Part shown: positions 15,383 to 23,544 of the stretch, piece after piece
How the letters are laid out: each line of letters opens with the position of its first letter
Position numbering within the stretch: the stretch's first letter is position 1
Origin: Neobacillus fumarioli NBRC 102428
Lineage (GTDB): Bacteria > Bacillota > Bacilli > Bacillales > Cytobacillaceae
DNA: 41,021 nt
NCBI RefSeq assembly: GCF_001591485.1
Contig: NZ_BCUZ01000016.1
Span: 1-41,021 of the forward strand
Reading direction: 5' to 3'
Notes under the pieces: generated by a model
Databases searched by the model: none
What the model was told of the DNA's origin: nothing
The model's input: the letters and a program-made list of their open reading frames with translations, nothing else
Translations under genes and position numbers: made by a program

Positions 15383-16963
15383 TTATTCATGCCGATCCAT
15401 TGGGTTATACAGTTTCACATTTGGATTTTTCTCTTGAAACCATCTAAGGGCAAAGTCGTTTTCGAATAAAAATACATAATGGTCATATCGGTCTTTCACA
15501 AGCATGCTCCGGGAGCTTGAAAGGTTCTCATCCACCTCATCATTTTCAATCCAGCGGGCGATCTTTGAACCGAGCCGTTCCATTAAAACCTCGGCATTAT
15601 ATTCATTTTTCATACGGTGCTCAAACACCTCAAATTGCAGCTGCCCTACAGCACCTAATATATATTCTTCCATTTTTACTGTTTTAAACAGCTGAATGGC
15701 TCCCTCTTGAACAAGTTGCTGAATACCTTTATGAAAAGATTTTTGTTTCATAACATTTTTTGCTGAAACTCTGACAAACAGCTCAGGAGTAAATTGAGGC
15801 AGCCTTTCAAATTGAAATTGCTCCTTACCGGTTGTGAGTGTATCGCCAATTTGATAGGTTCCAGTATCATATAAACCAATAATATCCCCGCTTACTGCTT
15901 CATCAACGGTATTTCTCTCTTCTGCCATAAACGTAGTCGATTGGGCAATCTTTAATTGTTTGCCTAACCGAGGAAGATTTACCGCCATACCGCGTTCAAA
16001 TTTTCCCGAACAAATACGGACAAAGGCAATTCGATCCCTGTGAGCAGGATTCATATTCGCCTGAATTTTAAATACAAATCCAGAAAACTGTTCGGAAAGC
16101 GGATCTATTTCACCAATCGATGAGTTTCTGGCTTTTGGCGGCGGAGCAAATTGCAAATAGGTTTCAAGAAAGGTTTGCACACCGAAATTCGTTAACGCAC
16201 TTCCAAAAAATACAGGCGTTAATGTTCCAGCTGCCACCCGTTCTGCGGAAAACTCATTTCCCGCTTCATTCAACAGCATAATTTCTTCAAGTGTCTGGTC
16301 ATAGAGTCCGGAGTCTCTTAAAGGATGACCGTCAGGAATTTCACCTTCGTCACTTAATGGAACAAACCGTTCTTCTTCATTAACACGGAATTGTTCAACC
16401 CGGTTGTAAAATCTGTCGTAGATCCCAAGGAATTCTTTTCCCATTCCAATCGGCCAATTCATCGGATAAGATTCAATCCCTAGAACCTCTTCCAATTCCG
16501 CTAGCAATTCAAGTGGCGGCTTCCCTTGGCGGTCAAGCTTATTCATAAAGGTAAAAATCGGAATTCCTCTCATGCGGCAAACCTTAAAAAGCTTAATGGT
16601 CTGCTCTTCAATCCCTTTTGCCGAATCAACAATCATCACAGCACTATCCACAGCCATCAATGTTCGATAGGTGTCTTCACTAAAATCCTGGTGACCCGGA
16701 GTATCAAGAATATTGACCCGATAGCCGTTATAATCAAATTGCATGACGCTGGAAGTTACAGATATTCCCCGTTGTTTTTCAATTTCCATCCAGTCACTCG
16801 TGGCAAATTTTCCTGTCTTCTTTGCCTTTACGGTTCCTGCATCACGAATAGCACCGCCAAATAATAATAATTTTTCCGTTAATGTCGTTTTACCGGCATC
16901 CGGATGGGAAATAATGGCGAATGTCCTTCGCGATAAAACCTCTTCTTTAAAATTCTTACCCAT
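15383..16963 (-). CDS. prfC: Peptide chain release factor 3
   Basis: Translational GTPase (526 residues) that recycles class-I release factors from the terminated ribosome. G1 is HPDAGKTT (20-27), G3 DTPGH (87-91), G4 NKLD (141-144), and the switch region contains [13 protein letters not shown]. Domain II/III sequence ([18 protein letters not shown]) matches RF3. The frame is open to 17008, but the ATG at 16963 is chosen: AGAGAGGAT lies 8 bases upstream and [21 protein letters not shown] is the RF3 N-terminus. It is a single gene with its own terminator. Confidence 0.95.
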   Translation of the reverse strand: MGKNFKEEVLSRRTFAIISHPDAGKTTLTEKLLLFGGAIRDAGTVKAKKTGKFATSDWMEIEKQRGISVTSSVMQFDYNGYRVNILDTPGHQDFSEDTYRTLMAVDSAVMIVDSAKGIEEQTIKLFKVCRMRGIPIFTFMNKLDRQGKPPLELLAELEEVLGIESYPMNWPIGMGKEFLGIYDRFYNRVEQFRVNEEERFVPLSDEGEIPDGHPLRDSGLYDQTLEEIMLLNEAGNEFSAERVAAGTLTPVFFGSALTNFGVQTFLETYLQFAPPPKARNSSIGEIDPLSEQFSGFVFKIQANMNPAHRDRIAFVRICSGKFERGMAVNLPRLGKQLKIAQSTTFMAEERNTVDEAVSGDIIGLYDTGTYQIGDTLTTGKEQFQFERLPQFTPELFVRVSAKNVMKQKSFHKGIQQLVQEGAIQLFKTVKMEEYILGAVGQLQFEVFEHRMKNEYNAEVLMERLGSKIARWIENDEVDENLSSSRSMLVKDRYDHYVFLFENDFALRWFQEKNPNVKLYNPMDRHE

Positions 16964-17173
16964 AAAGTCTATCCTCTCTTTTGACAAAAATTTTGTCCAT
17001 AAAATCAATCTTAGCGTGCAGATTTAAACTTTGCAATATTAGAATGTGTTCAGGCGTTATTTGTATGTTAAAGTGGTATTTAATATTTTATTCTTTTTCC
17101 ACCGATTCCCTTGCCCATTTTTCTGGAAATTGTTTTATAATGGTATTGACCCTTGTTAAAGGAGATGAGAAAT

Positions 17174-18916
17174 TTGAATCAAAGCAAAAAAACAATGACT
17201 AAGTTCATTCCGCTATTTATAGCGTTCATTATAGTATGCGCAAGCCTCTTATTGTTTGTTCAGACAGCAAACCACGATATTGCCATTCCCTTCTCTAACG
17301 TTGAAAAAATAGTGCAACAGCAGCACGGGAAACGAGTAGCCATTACCGAACAAAGTGATGGAACTGTATATATCAAAGCCGGAAACAAGGAGTATGTTTC
17401 CAGTGTTCCACCAAACAGTCAAATGGTTGATAAACTAGTAGAAAAATATAATATCGATTATTCCTATTCTGAAAGCAGCCGTTATGGCAAATGGATTGGT
17501 CTTGGAGTCCTTCTGATCTTGGCAGGCACTGCCTACACATTGCATAAGAAAAAAGGCGGCGGATTTTTAAACACCATGAAAAACAGTGTAGCTAAAGCAC
17601 GTCCGCTTCCGACCATCAGTTTAAAAGATGTTGGCGGTCTCGGGGAAGAAATGAAAGAAGAAATATTGCAATCCATCGCTGCAATAAAAGAACCAGAACG
17701 GGCAATTAAATTAGGGATTAAACCTCCTAAAGGAATCCTATTATACGGTCCTCCGGGTACGGGCAAAACATTATTGGCACAAGCCATTGCAAAAGAGCTA
17801 AATGCTTCTTTCTTCTCTGCCAGCGGATCAAGCTTCAATGAAATGTTTGTAGGTGTCGGTGCCAGCCGTGTCCGCGCCCTTTTTCAAGCAGCAAGAAAAC
17901 AGCGTCCTGCTGTCATCTTCATTGACGAGGTCGATGCACTTGCCGGCAGACGAAAACCTCACGGAGGCGAGGAATCTGAAAAAACATTAACAGAGCTTCT
18001 TGTTCAGCTCGATGGCGGCCAATCAAATGACGGCATCTTATTTATCGCCGCTACCAACAGAAGAGATATGCTCGACGAAGCTTTCTTACGCCCGGGAAGA
18101 ATTGATTTCTCCTTCCATGTCCCGCTTCCGGATACGAAAGGAAGAAGGGAAATTATTGCGATACATGCCAAAGATAAAGCGCTCGCACCAGATGTTTTAG
18201 CCTCTTTGGACGATCTGGCTGAAAGCACATCCGGTTTTTCCGGTGCGGAGCTTCATTCTCTATTTGAAACAGCGAGCAGAAGGGCAGTACGGGCCGGAAA
18301 GAACGTGATTGATAAAGTAGACCTTGATTATGCCCTTGACAGGACTATTCTTGGCAACACGTCCCGTTCCTTACAGGACCAAGATACAAAACGAAGAGTA
18401 GCCATCCACGAAGCAGGACATGCGATTGTTTCCGCCGTAACAAAGCCGGGGTCTGTTAGAAAGGCAACGATTATTCCTCGCGGAGAAGCCCTTGGGTATG
18501 TAGCTCCAATTCCAAAAGAGCTGCATTTATCAACAGCCAGTGACTTATTAGACCGTGTCTCTATGATCCTAGCTGGCGGTGTTGCCGAAAGAATGATTCT
18601 CGGTGAACACAGCATCGGAGTAAGCGGCGATGTAAAGCAAGCTAAACAAATCATTGAACAAATGGTAGACATCGGAATGCTGCAAGACGGATTTACTTTA
18701 ACCTTTAATAAACAGGATAAAGAAACAAAAATGCAGGAGTTATTTGCAAAAGGACTTGAAAAAGCAGAAAAAATTATTCAAGACCATCAAGAACAATATC
18801 AACAATTAGTGGCAGCATTATTAAAGAAAGAAACACTCGAAGGTTTTGAAGTCGAGGAAATTGTGCATGGAAAAGCCATCAATTCCCCTGATTCTAAACT
18901 TGCCGCAGTTAATTAA
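17174..18916 (+). CDS. Divergent FtsH-like membrane AAA protease
   Basis: Membrane-bound zinc protease of 580 residues. Two membrane segments (about 9-30 and 107-123) flank a short external domain. The AAA module has Walker A GPPGTGKT (192-199), pore loop FVGVGA (225-230), Walker B IFIDE (248-252) and the [22 protein letters not shown]. The M41 protease has HEAGH (412-416) and the third zinc ligand D486 in SGD. Core residues are intact, so it should be active. It is shorter and less conserved than housekeeping FtsH (for example [10 protein letters not shown] replaces the usual EMDGF region, and [12 protein letters not shown] the usual MVTEFGMS). A paralogue is likely. The start is TTG at 17174, 9 bases after AAAGGAG. 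Confidence 0.88.
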   Translation: MNQSKKTMTKFIPLFIAFIIVCASLLLFVQTANHDIAIPFSNVEKIVQQQHGKRVAITEQSDGTVYIKAGNKEYVSSVPPNSQMVDKLVEKYNIDYSYSESSRYGKWIGLGVLLILAGTAYTLHKKKGGGFLNTMKNSVAKARPLPTISLKDVGGLGEEMKEEILQSIAAIKEPERAIKLGIKPPKGILLYGPPGTGKTLLAQAIAKELNASFFSASGSSFNEMFVGVGASRVRALFQAARKQRPAVIFIDEVDALAGRRKPHGGEESEKTLTELLVQLDGGQSNDGILFIAATNRRDMLDEAFLRPGRIDFSFHVPLPDTKGRREIIAIHAKDKALAPDVLASLDDLAESTSGFSGAELHSLFETASRRAVRAGKNVIDKVDLDYALDRTILGNTSRSLQDQDTKRRVAIHEAGHAIVSAVTKPGSVRKATIIPRGEALGYVAPIPKELHLSTASDLLDRVSMILAGGVAERMILGEHSIGVSGDVKQAKQIIEQMVDIGMLQDGFTLTFNKQDKETKMQELFAKGLEKAEKIIQDHQEQYQQLVAALLKKETLEGFEVEEIVHGKAINSPDSKLAAVN

Positions 18917-18941
18917 AGCAAATCTATACGTGCACAACCGC

Positions 18942-18974
18942 AAAAAACCCGCTTTTTTAAAAAGCGGGTTTTTT
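18942..18974. terminator. Strong hairpin terminator
   Basis: AAAAAACCCGCTTTTT pairs with AAAAAGCGGGTTTTTT; T-runs on both strands. It ends the ftsH-like gene and the convergent YjcZ gene. Confidence 0.95.
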
Positions 18975-18981
18975 CATCCTA

Positions 18982-19104
18982 TTAATAATAGCAAGCAGCC
19001 CCTACAATAATTAACAGGATAAACAATACTACAATTAAAGTAAAGCCGCCGTAGCCAAAACCACCGCCATAGCCGCCATATCCAAAACCACCATATCCAA
19101 ACAT
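18982..19104 (-). CDS. YjcZ-family sporulation miniprotein
   Basis: A 40-residue protein on the minus strand. The first 20 residues are Gly/Tyr/Phe-rich repeats (GYGGFGYGGYGGGFGYGG), followed by one hydrophobic helix (TLIVVLFILLIIVGAACYY), the YjcZ/YrhI layout in spore formers. AAAGGAGG precedes the ATG at good spacing. A second homologue lies upstream at 19124-19225. Sporulation-linked function is inferred from the family; no enzymatic role is known. Confidence 0.9.
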   Translation of the reverse strand: MFGYGGFGYGGYGGGFGYGGFTLIVVLFILLIIVGAACYY

Positions 19105-19123
19105 GGAATTTCCTCCTTTTAAA

Positions 19124-19225
19124 TTAATAAAATCCTCCGACCCAAGAAGCTCCAACAATAATTAATAAAATGAACAATACAACGATTAACGCAAAACCAG
19201 CGCCATAACCACCTGCTACAGTCAT
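19124..19225 (-). CDS. YjcZ-family sporulation miniprotein
   Basis: A 33-residue protein, MTVAGGYGAG followed by the hydrophobic helix FALIVVLFILLIIVGASW and a short GGFY end. The helix is almost identical to that of the next gene downstream, while the Gly/Tyr head is much shorter, so the pair arose by duplication. AAAGGAGG lies 9 bases before the ATG. The 19 bases between the stop and the next start are mainly ribosome binding site, so the two are probably co-transcribed. Confidence 0.9.
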   Translation of the reverse strand: MTVAGGYGAGFALIVVLFILLIIVGASWVGGFY

Positions 19226-19410
19226 TTAGCATAACCTCCTTTGTAGAATTCCTTATATCCTATTCATCTCATGATAAATGTGCAATAGACAATTATCCCA
19301 AATGCCCAATTTTCTCAAAAAAGACTAAGCCCATTCTTAGTGTAAAAGCCTCATTGTTTAAAATTGACTTTTCATGCTGTTTTTCTTACCATAAAGGTGC
19401 TTACCTCATC

Positions 19411-20232
19411 ATGAAGATTGGAGCCGGAAAATTGAAGAAAAGAGTGACTTTTTTGACGGCAGCTTTTCAATCATTTAAAAAAAGCCGAAAAAGAAGCGAA
19501 GTAAGAATGAAACCTTTAAAAATCGGCCACCGGGGTGCAGCCGGTTACTGTCCCGAAAATACATTTGCCTCTTTTTATAAAGCAATCGAATTAGGAGTGG
19601 ATTATCTGGAAATCGATCTCCAGATGACTAAAGATGGGGAATTAGTCATTATTCATGACTCAACGGTAAACCGAACCACGAATGGAAAAGGAAAAGTTAA
19701 GGACATGACTTTACAAGAATTGCAATCACTTGATGCAGGTTCATGGTTTGACCCAAAATTTATGGGAGAAAAGATTCCTTCCTTCCATGAATTTCTCAAC
19801 GAGTTTGCCGGGAAAGCATGCCTTTTAATCGAATTAAAAAAACCGTCCCTGTACCCTAACATCGAAATAAAATTGGCTGAAGAACTCAAGAGTAGAGGAC
19901 TTGACAAGGCAAATGATCATAGAATTATAGTACAATCCTTTGATCGGAATGCACTACAACGACTCCATCATCTCCTTCCTGCCGTACCTCTTGGGGTCTT
20001 AGTTAAAAATCGATCGATATCCAGAATTGCAGATAAAGATCTTAAATCCTTATCCAACTATATTTCATATGTAAATCCTAAAAAAACAATGGTAAGTAAA
20101 CGGCTGATTAAACGGATTCAACGGCATGGCTTTAAAACCTTTATTTGGACGGTTAAAACGAAAAAAGAAGCGAATCTGTTCAACCGGCTCAATATTGACG
20201 GAATTGTCAGCGACTTTCCGGATTACCTGTAA
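19411..20232 (+). CDS. Glycerophosphodiester phosphodiesterase
   Basis: GDPD-family enzyme that hydrolyses glycerophosphodiesters to glycerol-3-phosphate and an alcohol. From the ATG at 19411 it has 273 residues. Active-site pieces: GHRGAAGYCPENT (H40, E49), EIDLQMTKDG (E67, D69), and IIHD (H82). No convincing signal peptide is seen, so it is probably cytosolic. The start is ambiguous: AAAGGTG lies 11 bases before 19411, whereas an ATG at 19507 (MKPLKIGHRG) begins right at the domain but has a weaker site. The basic N-terminal 32 residues are outside the family core. Confidence 0.88.
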   Translation: MKIGAGKLKKRVTFLTAAFQSFKKSRKRSEVRMKPLKIGHRGAAGYCPENTFASFYKAIELGVDYLEIDLQMTKDGELVIIHDSTVNRTTNGKGKVKDMTLQELQSLDAGSWFDPKFMGEKIPSFHEFLNEFAGKACLLIELKKPSLYPNIEIKLAEELKSRGLDKANDHRIIVQSFDRNALQRLHHLLPAVPLGVLVKNRSISRIADKDLKSLSNYISYVNPKKTMVSKRLIKRIQRHGFKTFIWTVKTKKEANLFNRLNIDGIVSDFPDYL

Positions 20233-20296
20233 ATCAAAACGGGAGGACACTCCAACCTTTACCTATTATAGGTTAATAAGCAATTTACTCGACTTT

Positions 20297-21481
20297 CTAA
20301 TCGATAATTCCCATTCGAATTGCCTTGACAGCTGCTTCGGTCCTATTTTGTGCATGCAGCCGTTTCATAATATTAGAGATATAATCCCTAACCGTAAACT
20401 CACTTAAATAAAGCTTGGATGCCGCTTCTTGGGTAGAGGCACCCATTGCTAATAACTTTAAAATTTCAATTTCACGCGGCGTTAAGGAGACATCATGTTT
20501 TTCCAAATGATTTTGGGGTTTTAATTCTGCTTCAATAAACTTTAACAATAGCTCTCCCGAGCTTTGGCCAAATTTCATAAGAGCAGGATACAGACTCGTA
20601 TCAACGGTAAAGTACTTACCAGGACCTTTATCTAACACGACGCCGCCAATGATTTTTCCTTCCTCAGGAACATAAACAGGTACAATAATTAAAGAAGTGA
20701 GACCAAATTTTTCGACGTACCTTTCAGGAAATTCTTTTTCAGCATTGGGAATATAGATAGGCTGGAAATTTTTCATTTCATGCCCCTGTGATTTCAATTT
20801 CACCAAACTTTCGTTAAGGACAGGAATGTTCGTGATTTTTTCTGCAATCCTCTTGACCTCCTTATTACTTAAATGATGACCGTAAAGGCCAACAGCAACG
20901 CTTTCTTCATTGGTAAACCTGAAAAGGGCGCAGCGTTCAAACGGGAGAAAGTAGCCAAAGCCATAACAAATATTTTCTACCGATTCCTGAAAATTTTGCG
21001 AACGGATAATCCATTCATTAAACAAAATGACAACATCTTTCCAAATGCTAAAAATTTCCGTTTCTGTTTGAAAAAGCATAACTTCACTAATTTTCGAAAA
21101 CAAATAATGAATAGATGGATGAAGTTTCGATGAATACTTAATTTTAGATTTTAACACTTTATGTGCGGAATTTTCTAAAAGATTCAAATGGAATATCAGG
21201 GCTTCCGGTTCCGGACTCCGGCTGGACCTAGCATACCATGCAGAATTAATTTCATTTAACAAATGATAAATATCCTTATGATTTCCTTGATTAAAGGAAT
21301 ACAAAAATCTTACCAGTGAATCGCTTATAAATTCAAAAACCTCAACCGACTTCTTTCTTGTATTTTTCAGAGATTTTAATGTGTTTCCCCACTCATTAAG
21401 CAGGTCATTTTGATAATTGCTTAACAGCTTGATTGCATCGTTAAGCAGATGGTCCAAATGATGATTTAATGACTTAGACAT
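20297..21481 (-). CDS. GAF-domain LuxR-type transcriptional regulator
   Basis: A 394-residue regulator. The N-terminal half is helical; a GAF-like sensor region follows at about 160-310 (PFERCALFRFTNEESVAVGL ... LTSLIIVPVYVPEEGKIIGG). The C-terminal LuxR/FixJ HTH is SLTPREIEILKLLAMGASTQ with the recognition helix around YLSEFTVRDYISNIMKRL, ending in a 55-residue domain. There is no receiver domain, so it senses by ligand or GAF rather than phosphorylation. The start ATG at 21481 is chosen because AAAAGGAGTG lies upstream; the longer frame adds only MKRSVFI. It is divergent from the DUF6230/DUF6114 genes and is their most likely regulator. Ligand unknown. Confidence 0.85.
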   Translation of the reverse strand: MSKSLNHHLDHLLNDAIKLLSNYQNDLLNEWGNTLKSLKNTRKKSVEVFEFISDSLVRFLYSFNQGNHKDIYHLLNEINSAWYARSSRSPEPEALIFHLNLLENSAHKVLKSKIKYSSKLHPSIHYLFSKISEVMLFQTETEIFSIWKDVVILFNEWIIRSQNFQESVENICYGFGYFLPFERCALFRFTNEESVAVGLYGHHLSNKEVKRIAEKITNIPVLNESLVKLKSQGHEMKNFQPIYIPNAEKEFPERYVEKFGLTSLIIVPVYVPEEGKIIGGVVLDKGPGKYFTVDTSLYPALMKFGQSSGELLLKFIEAELKPQNHLEKHDVSLTPREIEILKLLAMGASTQEAASKLYLSEFTVRDYISNIMKRLHAQNRTEAAVKAIRMGIID

Positions 21482-21626
21482 TATGAAAACACTCCTTTTC
21501 AATACAATCTAAGCAGTTGATGTTTGAACATTCATTCGACATTTAATCAAATATTTTCGTAATTCTCATGAAAATTCCTGCCTTCTTTTTATAATTTTTC
21601 ACTGAAATGTTAATAAGAATAAACTT

Positions 21627-21640
21627 CCTACAAATGTAGG
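21627..21640. promoter_or_regulatory. Perfect palindrome CCTACAAATGTAGG, candidate LuxR-type operator
   Basis: Six-base arms CCTACA and TGTAGG around AA, in the 251-base gap between the LuxR-type regulator and the DUF6230-like gene. It is centred about 50-60 bases upstream of a possible start site for the plus-strand operon (weak -35 TTTCTG, -10 GATAAA at 21651-21679), the position expected for an activator site. Confidence 0.5.
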
Positions 21641-21732
21641 GATTAAATCATTTTCTGATTTGTCGTAAAATTAGGATAAATAATTCAAGCATCTTTCATG
21701 ATGCCTAATCTTCTAAAAAAGGAGGAAAAGGA

Positions 21733-22332
21733 ATGAATCTTGCAGCAGAGTCAGTTATTATTGGAGGTCAAACGAGTAAGAAAAAGCTATTGCTGGCAAT
21801 TATCGGTGGGTTTTTGTTTTTAACAGCTCTTCTTGGGACTTTTGGGATCACAGGATATGCCGCAGCCGTTCCATTAGTAGGAGGATTCACCGTCAGCTTC
21901 GACAAATTGGAAGGCACTGGTTTTAAGATGTATGGCAGTTTGGCTGATAGTGCAATGAAACAAAATAACCCAGTTGCTGTGAATGAAATTGATAACGCTA
22001 CCATCACTAATTTAAAAATCACAAAGAAAATTCCGTTTCTTAATATTAATGCAGTTGTTTCTGCCAGTCAGCCAGTAAAGATTACCGGCCTCCAGCAGAA
22101 AGCTACCCAAATAAGCGGTGATGCTTCCTTTTCATCGATGACAATGACAGATAAATATGTCGGGGATCTGTTAAATGATCCTAAAAACCTTCCAACTGCA
22201 GCAGCTCAACATTTCTTTCAAACTGCAGATACTATTACGATTACAAATGGTGTTCTTGATACTCTATATCTTTTCCAAAAGTCTGTCACCCTTAATGGAA
22301 TGAAGGTTTCTTTTGAACCTGCTAATAATTAA
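21733..22332 (+). CDS. DUF6230-like membrane-anchored/secreted protein
   Basis: A 199-residue protein with one hydrophobic N-terminal segment at about 18-45, then an extracytoplasmic beta-rich domain. GGFTVSFDKLEGTGFKMYG and NEIDNATITNLKITKKI match, from memory, DUF6230, a family I associate mainly with actinobacteria. There are no cysteines. AAAGGAGGAAAAGG precedes the ATG. It is the first gene of a three-gene operon with a DUF6114-like gene and a further secreted protein, divergent from a GAF-LuxR regulator. Function unknown; a role in the cell envelope or in responses to a membrane-active compound is only a guess. Confidence 0.75.
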   Translation: MNLAAESVIIGGQTSKKKLLLAIIGGFLFLTALLGTFGITGYAAAVPLVGGFTVSFDKLEGTGFKMYGSLADSAMKQNNPVAVNEIDNATITNLKITKKIPFLNINAVVSASQPVKITGLQQKATQISGDASFSSMTMTDKYVGDLLNDPKNLPTAAAQHFFQTADTITITNGVLDTLYLFQKSVTLNGMKVSFEPANN

Positions 22333-22371
22333 TTTCAAACTTTCAATCAAACATGAATAAGGGTGATTAAT

Positions 22372-22812
22372 ATGGGGACTGATTTTTCAAAACGAAAACG
22401 CTTTAAAAATTGGAGAGCAAAACGCCCTTTTTGGGCGTCGACCTTGTCTGTAATATCAGGAATCATTATTTTGTCCGTCCCTGTGCAGCTTTACGAAATT
22501 GCTGCTGCCCCGGGAAGCATGATTGTCATTGGTCTCTTATTAGGCGGACTTACTATGTTAATGGGGATATTAGGATTCATGATGCCGAGGCTTTCAACCT
22601 TACTCGGAATTTTAGCAATTCTCTCGTCCGTATTATCAATCATGGGTGCATTGGGCGGGTTTCTGATAGGAACAATTCTCGGTATCATAGGCGGTTCGAT
22701 GATGATCGCTTGGAACCCTAAATTTGGCACTAAAGAATCACTCAGCCACCCTATCCATGATCAAATAGCTGAGAAAGAAGCTGCTTCAGGAAAAGAACTA
22801 GTGCCTGAATAG
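22372..22812 (+). CDS. DUF6114-like integral membrane protein
   Basis: A 146-residue protein with three or four membrane helices: about 25-47 (FWASTLSVISGIIILSVP), 55-78 (MIVIGLLLGGLTMLMGILGF), and two more in 83-120 (TLLGILAILSSVLSIM, GGFLIGTILGIIGGSMMIAW). FKNWRAKRPFW and the GGFLIGxxLGIxGG element are the DUF6114 features I remember. GGGTGA lies 6 bases before ATG 22372; a GTG start at 22363 is less likely. It sits 39 bases after the DUF6230-like gene. The two families tend to occur together, supporting a shared complex. Confidence 0.75.
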   Translation: MGTDFSKRKRFKNWRAKRPFWASTLSVISGIIILSVPVQLYEIAAAPGSMIVIGLLLGGLTMLMGILGFMMPRLSTLLGILAILSSVLSIMGALGGFLIGTILGIIGGSMMIAWNPKFGTKESLSHPIHDQIAEKEAASGKELVPE

Positions 22813-22876
22813 AGATTGAAATAACTTTAGTGATATTAGCTGATTCACATTAGCCTTCAAAGAAACGGTGATCATT

Positions 22877-23440
22877 TTGAGACATAGAAAACTAACATAT
22901 AAGCTCATCATTCTATTTGTTCTTTTCATAGGCGGGTGGGTAATCCCCACTAAAAATAGTTATGCTACAAGTCCATTTATGACCGGTTTTATCATTGAAG
23001 CAGCCCAAATGGAAGGAACGATCCAAAGTCTTGGCTTGTCAACCGGAGACACCGTACTTGCTCAAAACGTACCGATGCTTGATATGAAATTTACAGAAGC
23101 TTCTGCGGAAGGTTTAGTAATAAAAAAAATCGTTCAGACTCCTAATGGTACTGTTACAACGGATATATCCTCTCAAGATACAGCTCATTTTAAAAATTTA
23201 GGGGTAAAAGTAACAAATGCCGAATTTGAAGGGGTTTACGTATCTGATAAAGGTAAAATTGGCTTTAAGCATATAAAATTGCTTGCCCATTATGTTACAT
23301 CTACTAGTGCAGATCTTTCCAAGTTTGCTTTACATTTTACGAACGGGGGGCAACTTGAAATGCAGTCAAAAAATGAGGAAGAATTGCTTCAAATAGAAAC
23401 AAAACTTAAACAATTTTTAAATATAAGCAAAGAGAAATGA
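22877..23440 (+). CDS. Small secreted protein of the DUF6230/DUF6114 cassette
   Basis: A 187-residue exported protein. N-terminal signal peptide: basic MRHRKLTYK, hydrophobic LIILFVLFIGGWVIP, cleavage likely after NSYA. The mature part starts SPFMTGFIIEAAQMEGT, resembling the GGFTVSFDKLEGT of the DUF6230-like protein, and EASAEGLVIKKI resembles its NATITNLKITKKI, so the two may share a fold. No known enzyme motif and no cysteines. The start is TTG at 22877, 5 bases after GGTGA; a GTG at 22868 is the alternative. Third gene of the cassette; it faces ppc across a shared hairpin. Confidence 0.72.
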   Translation: MRHRKLTYKLIILFVLFIGGWVIPTKNSYATSPFMTGFIIEAAQMEGTIQSLGLSTGDTVLAQNVPMLDMKFTEASAEGLVIKKIVQTPNGTVTTDISSQDTAHFKNLGVKVTNAEFEGVYVSDKGKIGFKHIKLLAHYVTSTSADLSKFALHFTNGGQLEMQSKNEEELLQIETKLKQFLNISKEK

Positions 23441-23495
23441 TACCAAAACATTATTCATTGAACTAGCGGTCTATATTTATACGATCATGTTTTCA

Positions 23496-23535
23496 AAAAA
23501 GCCACATGTTAGTTTCCTAGAACATGTGGCTTTGC
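23496..23535. terminator. Terminator between secreted-protein gene and ppc
   Basis: AAAGCCACATGTT and AACATGTGGCTTT form a 13-bp stem with a 10-base loop; on the minus strand it runs into TTTTTT, so it ends ppc. It may also stop the convergent cassette. Confidence 0.88.
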
Positions 23536-23544
23536 CGATGTTAA

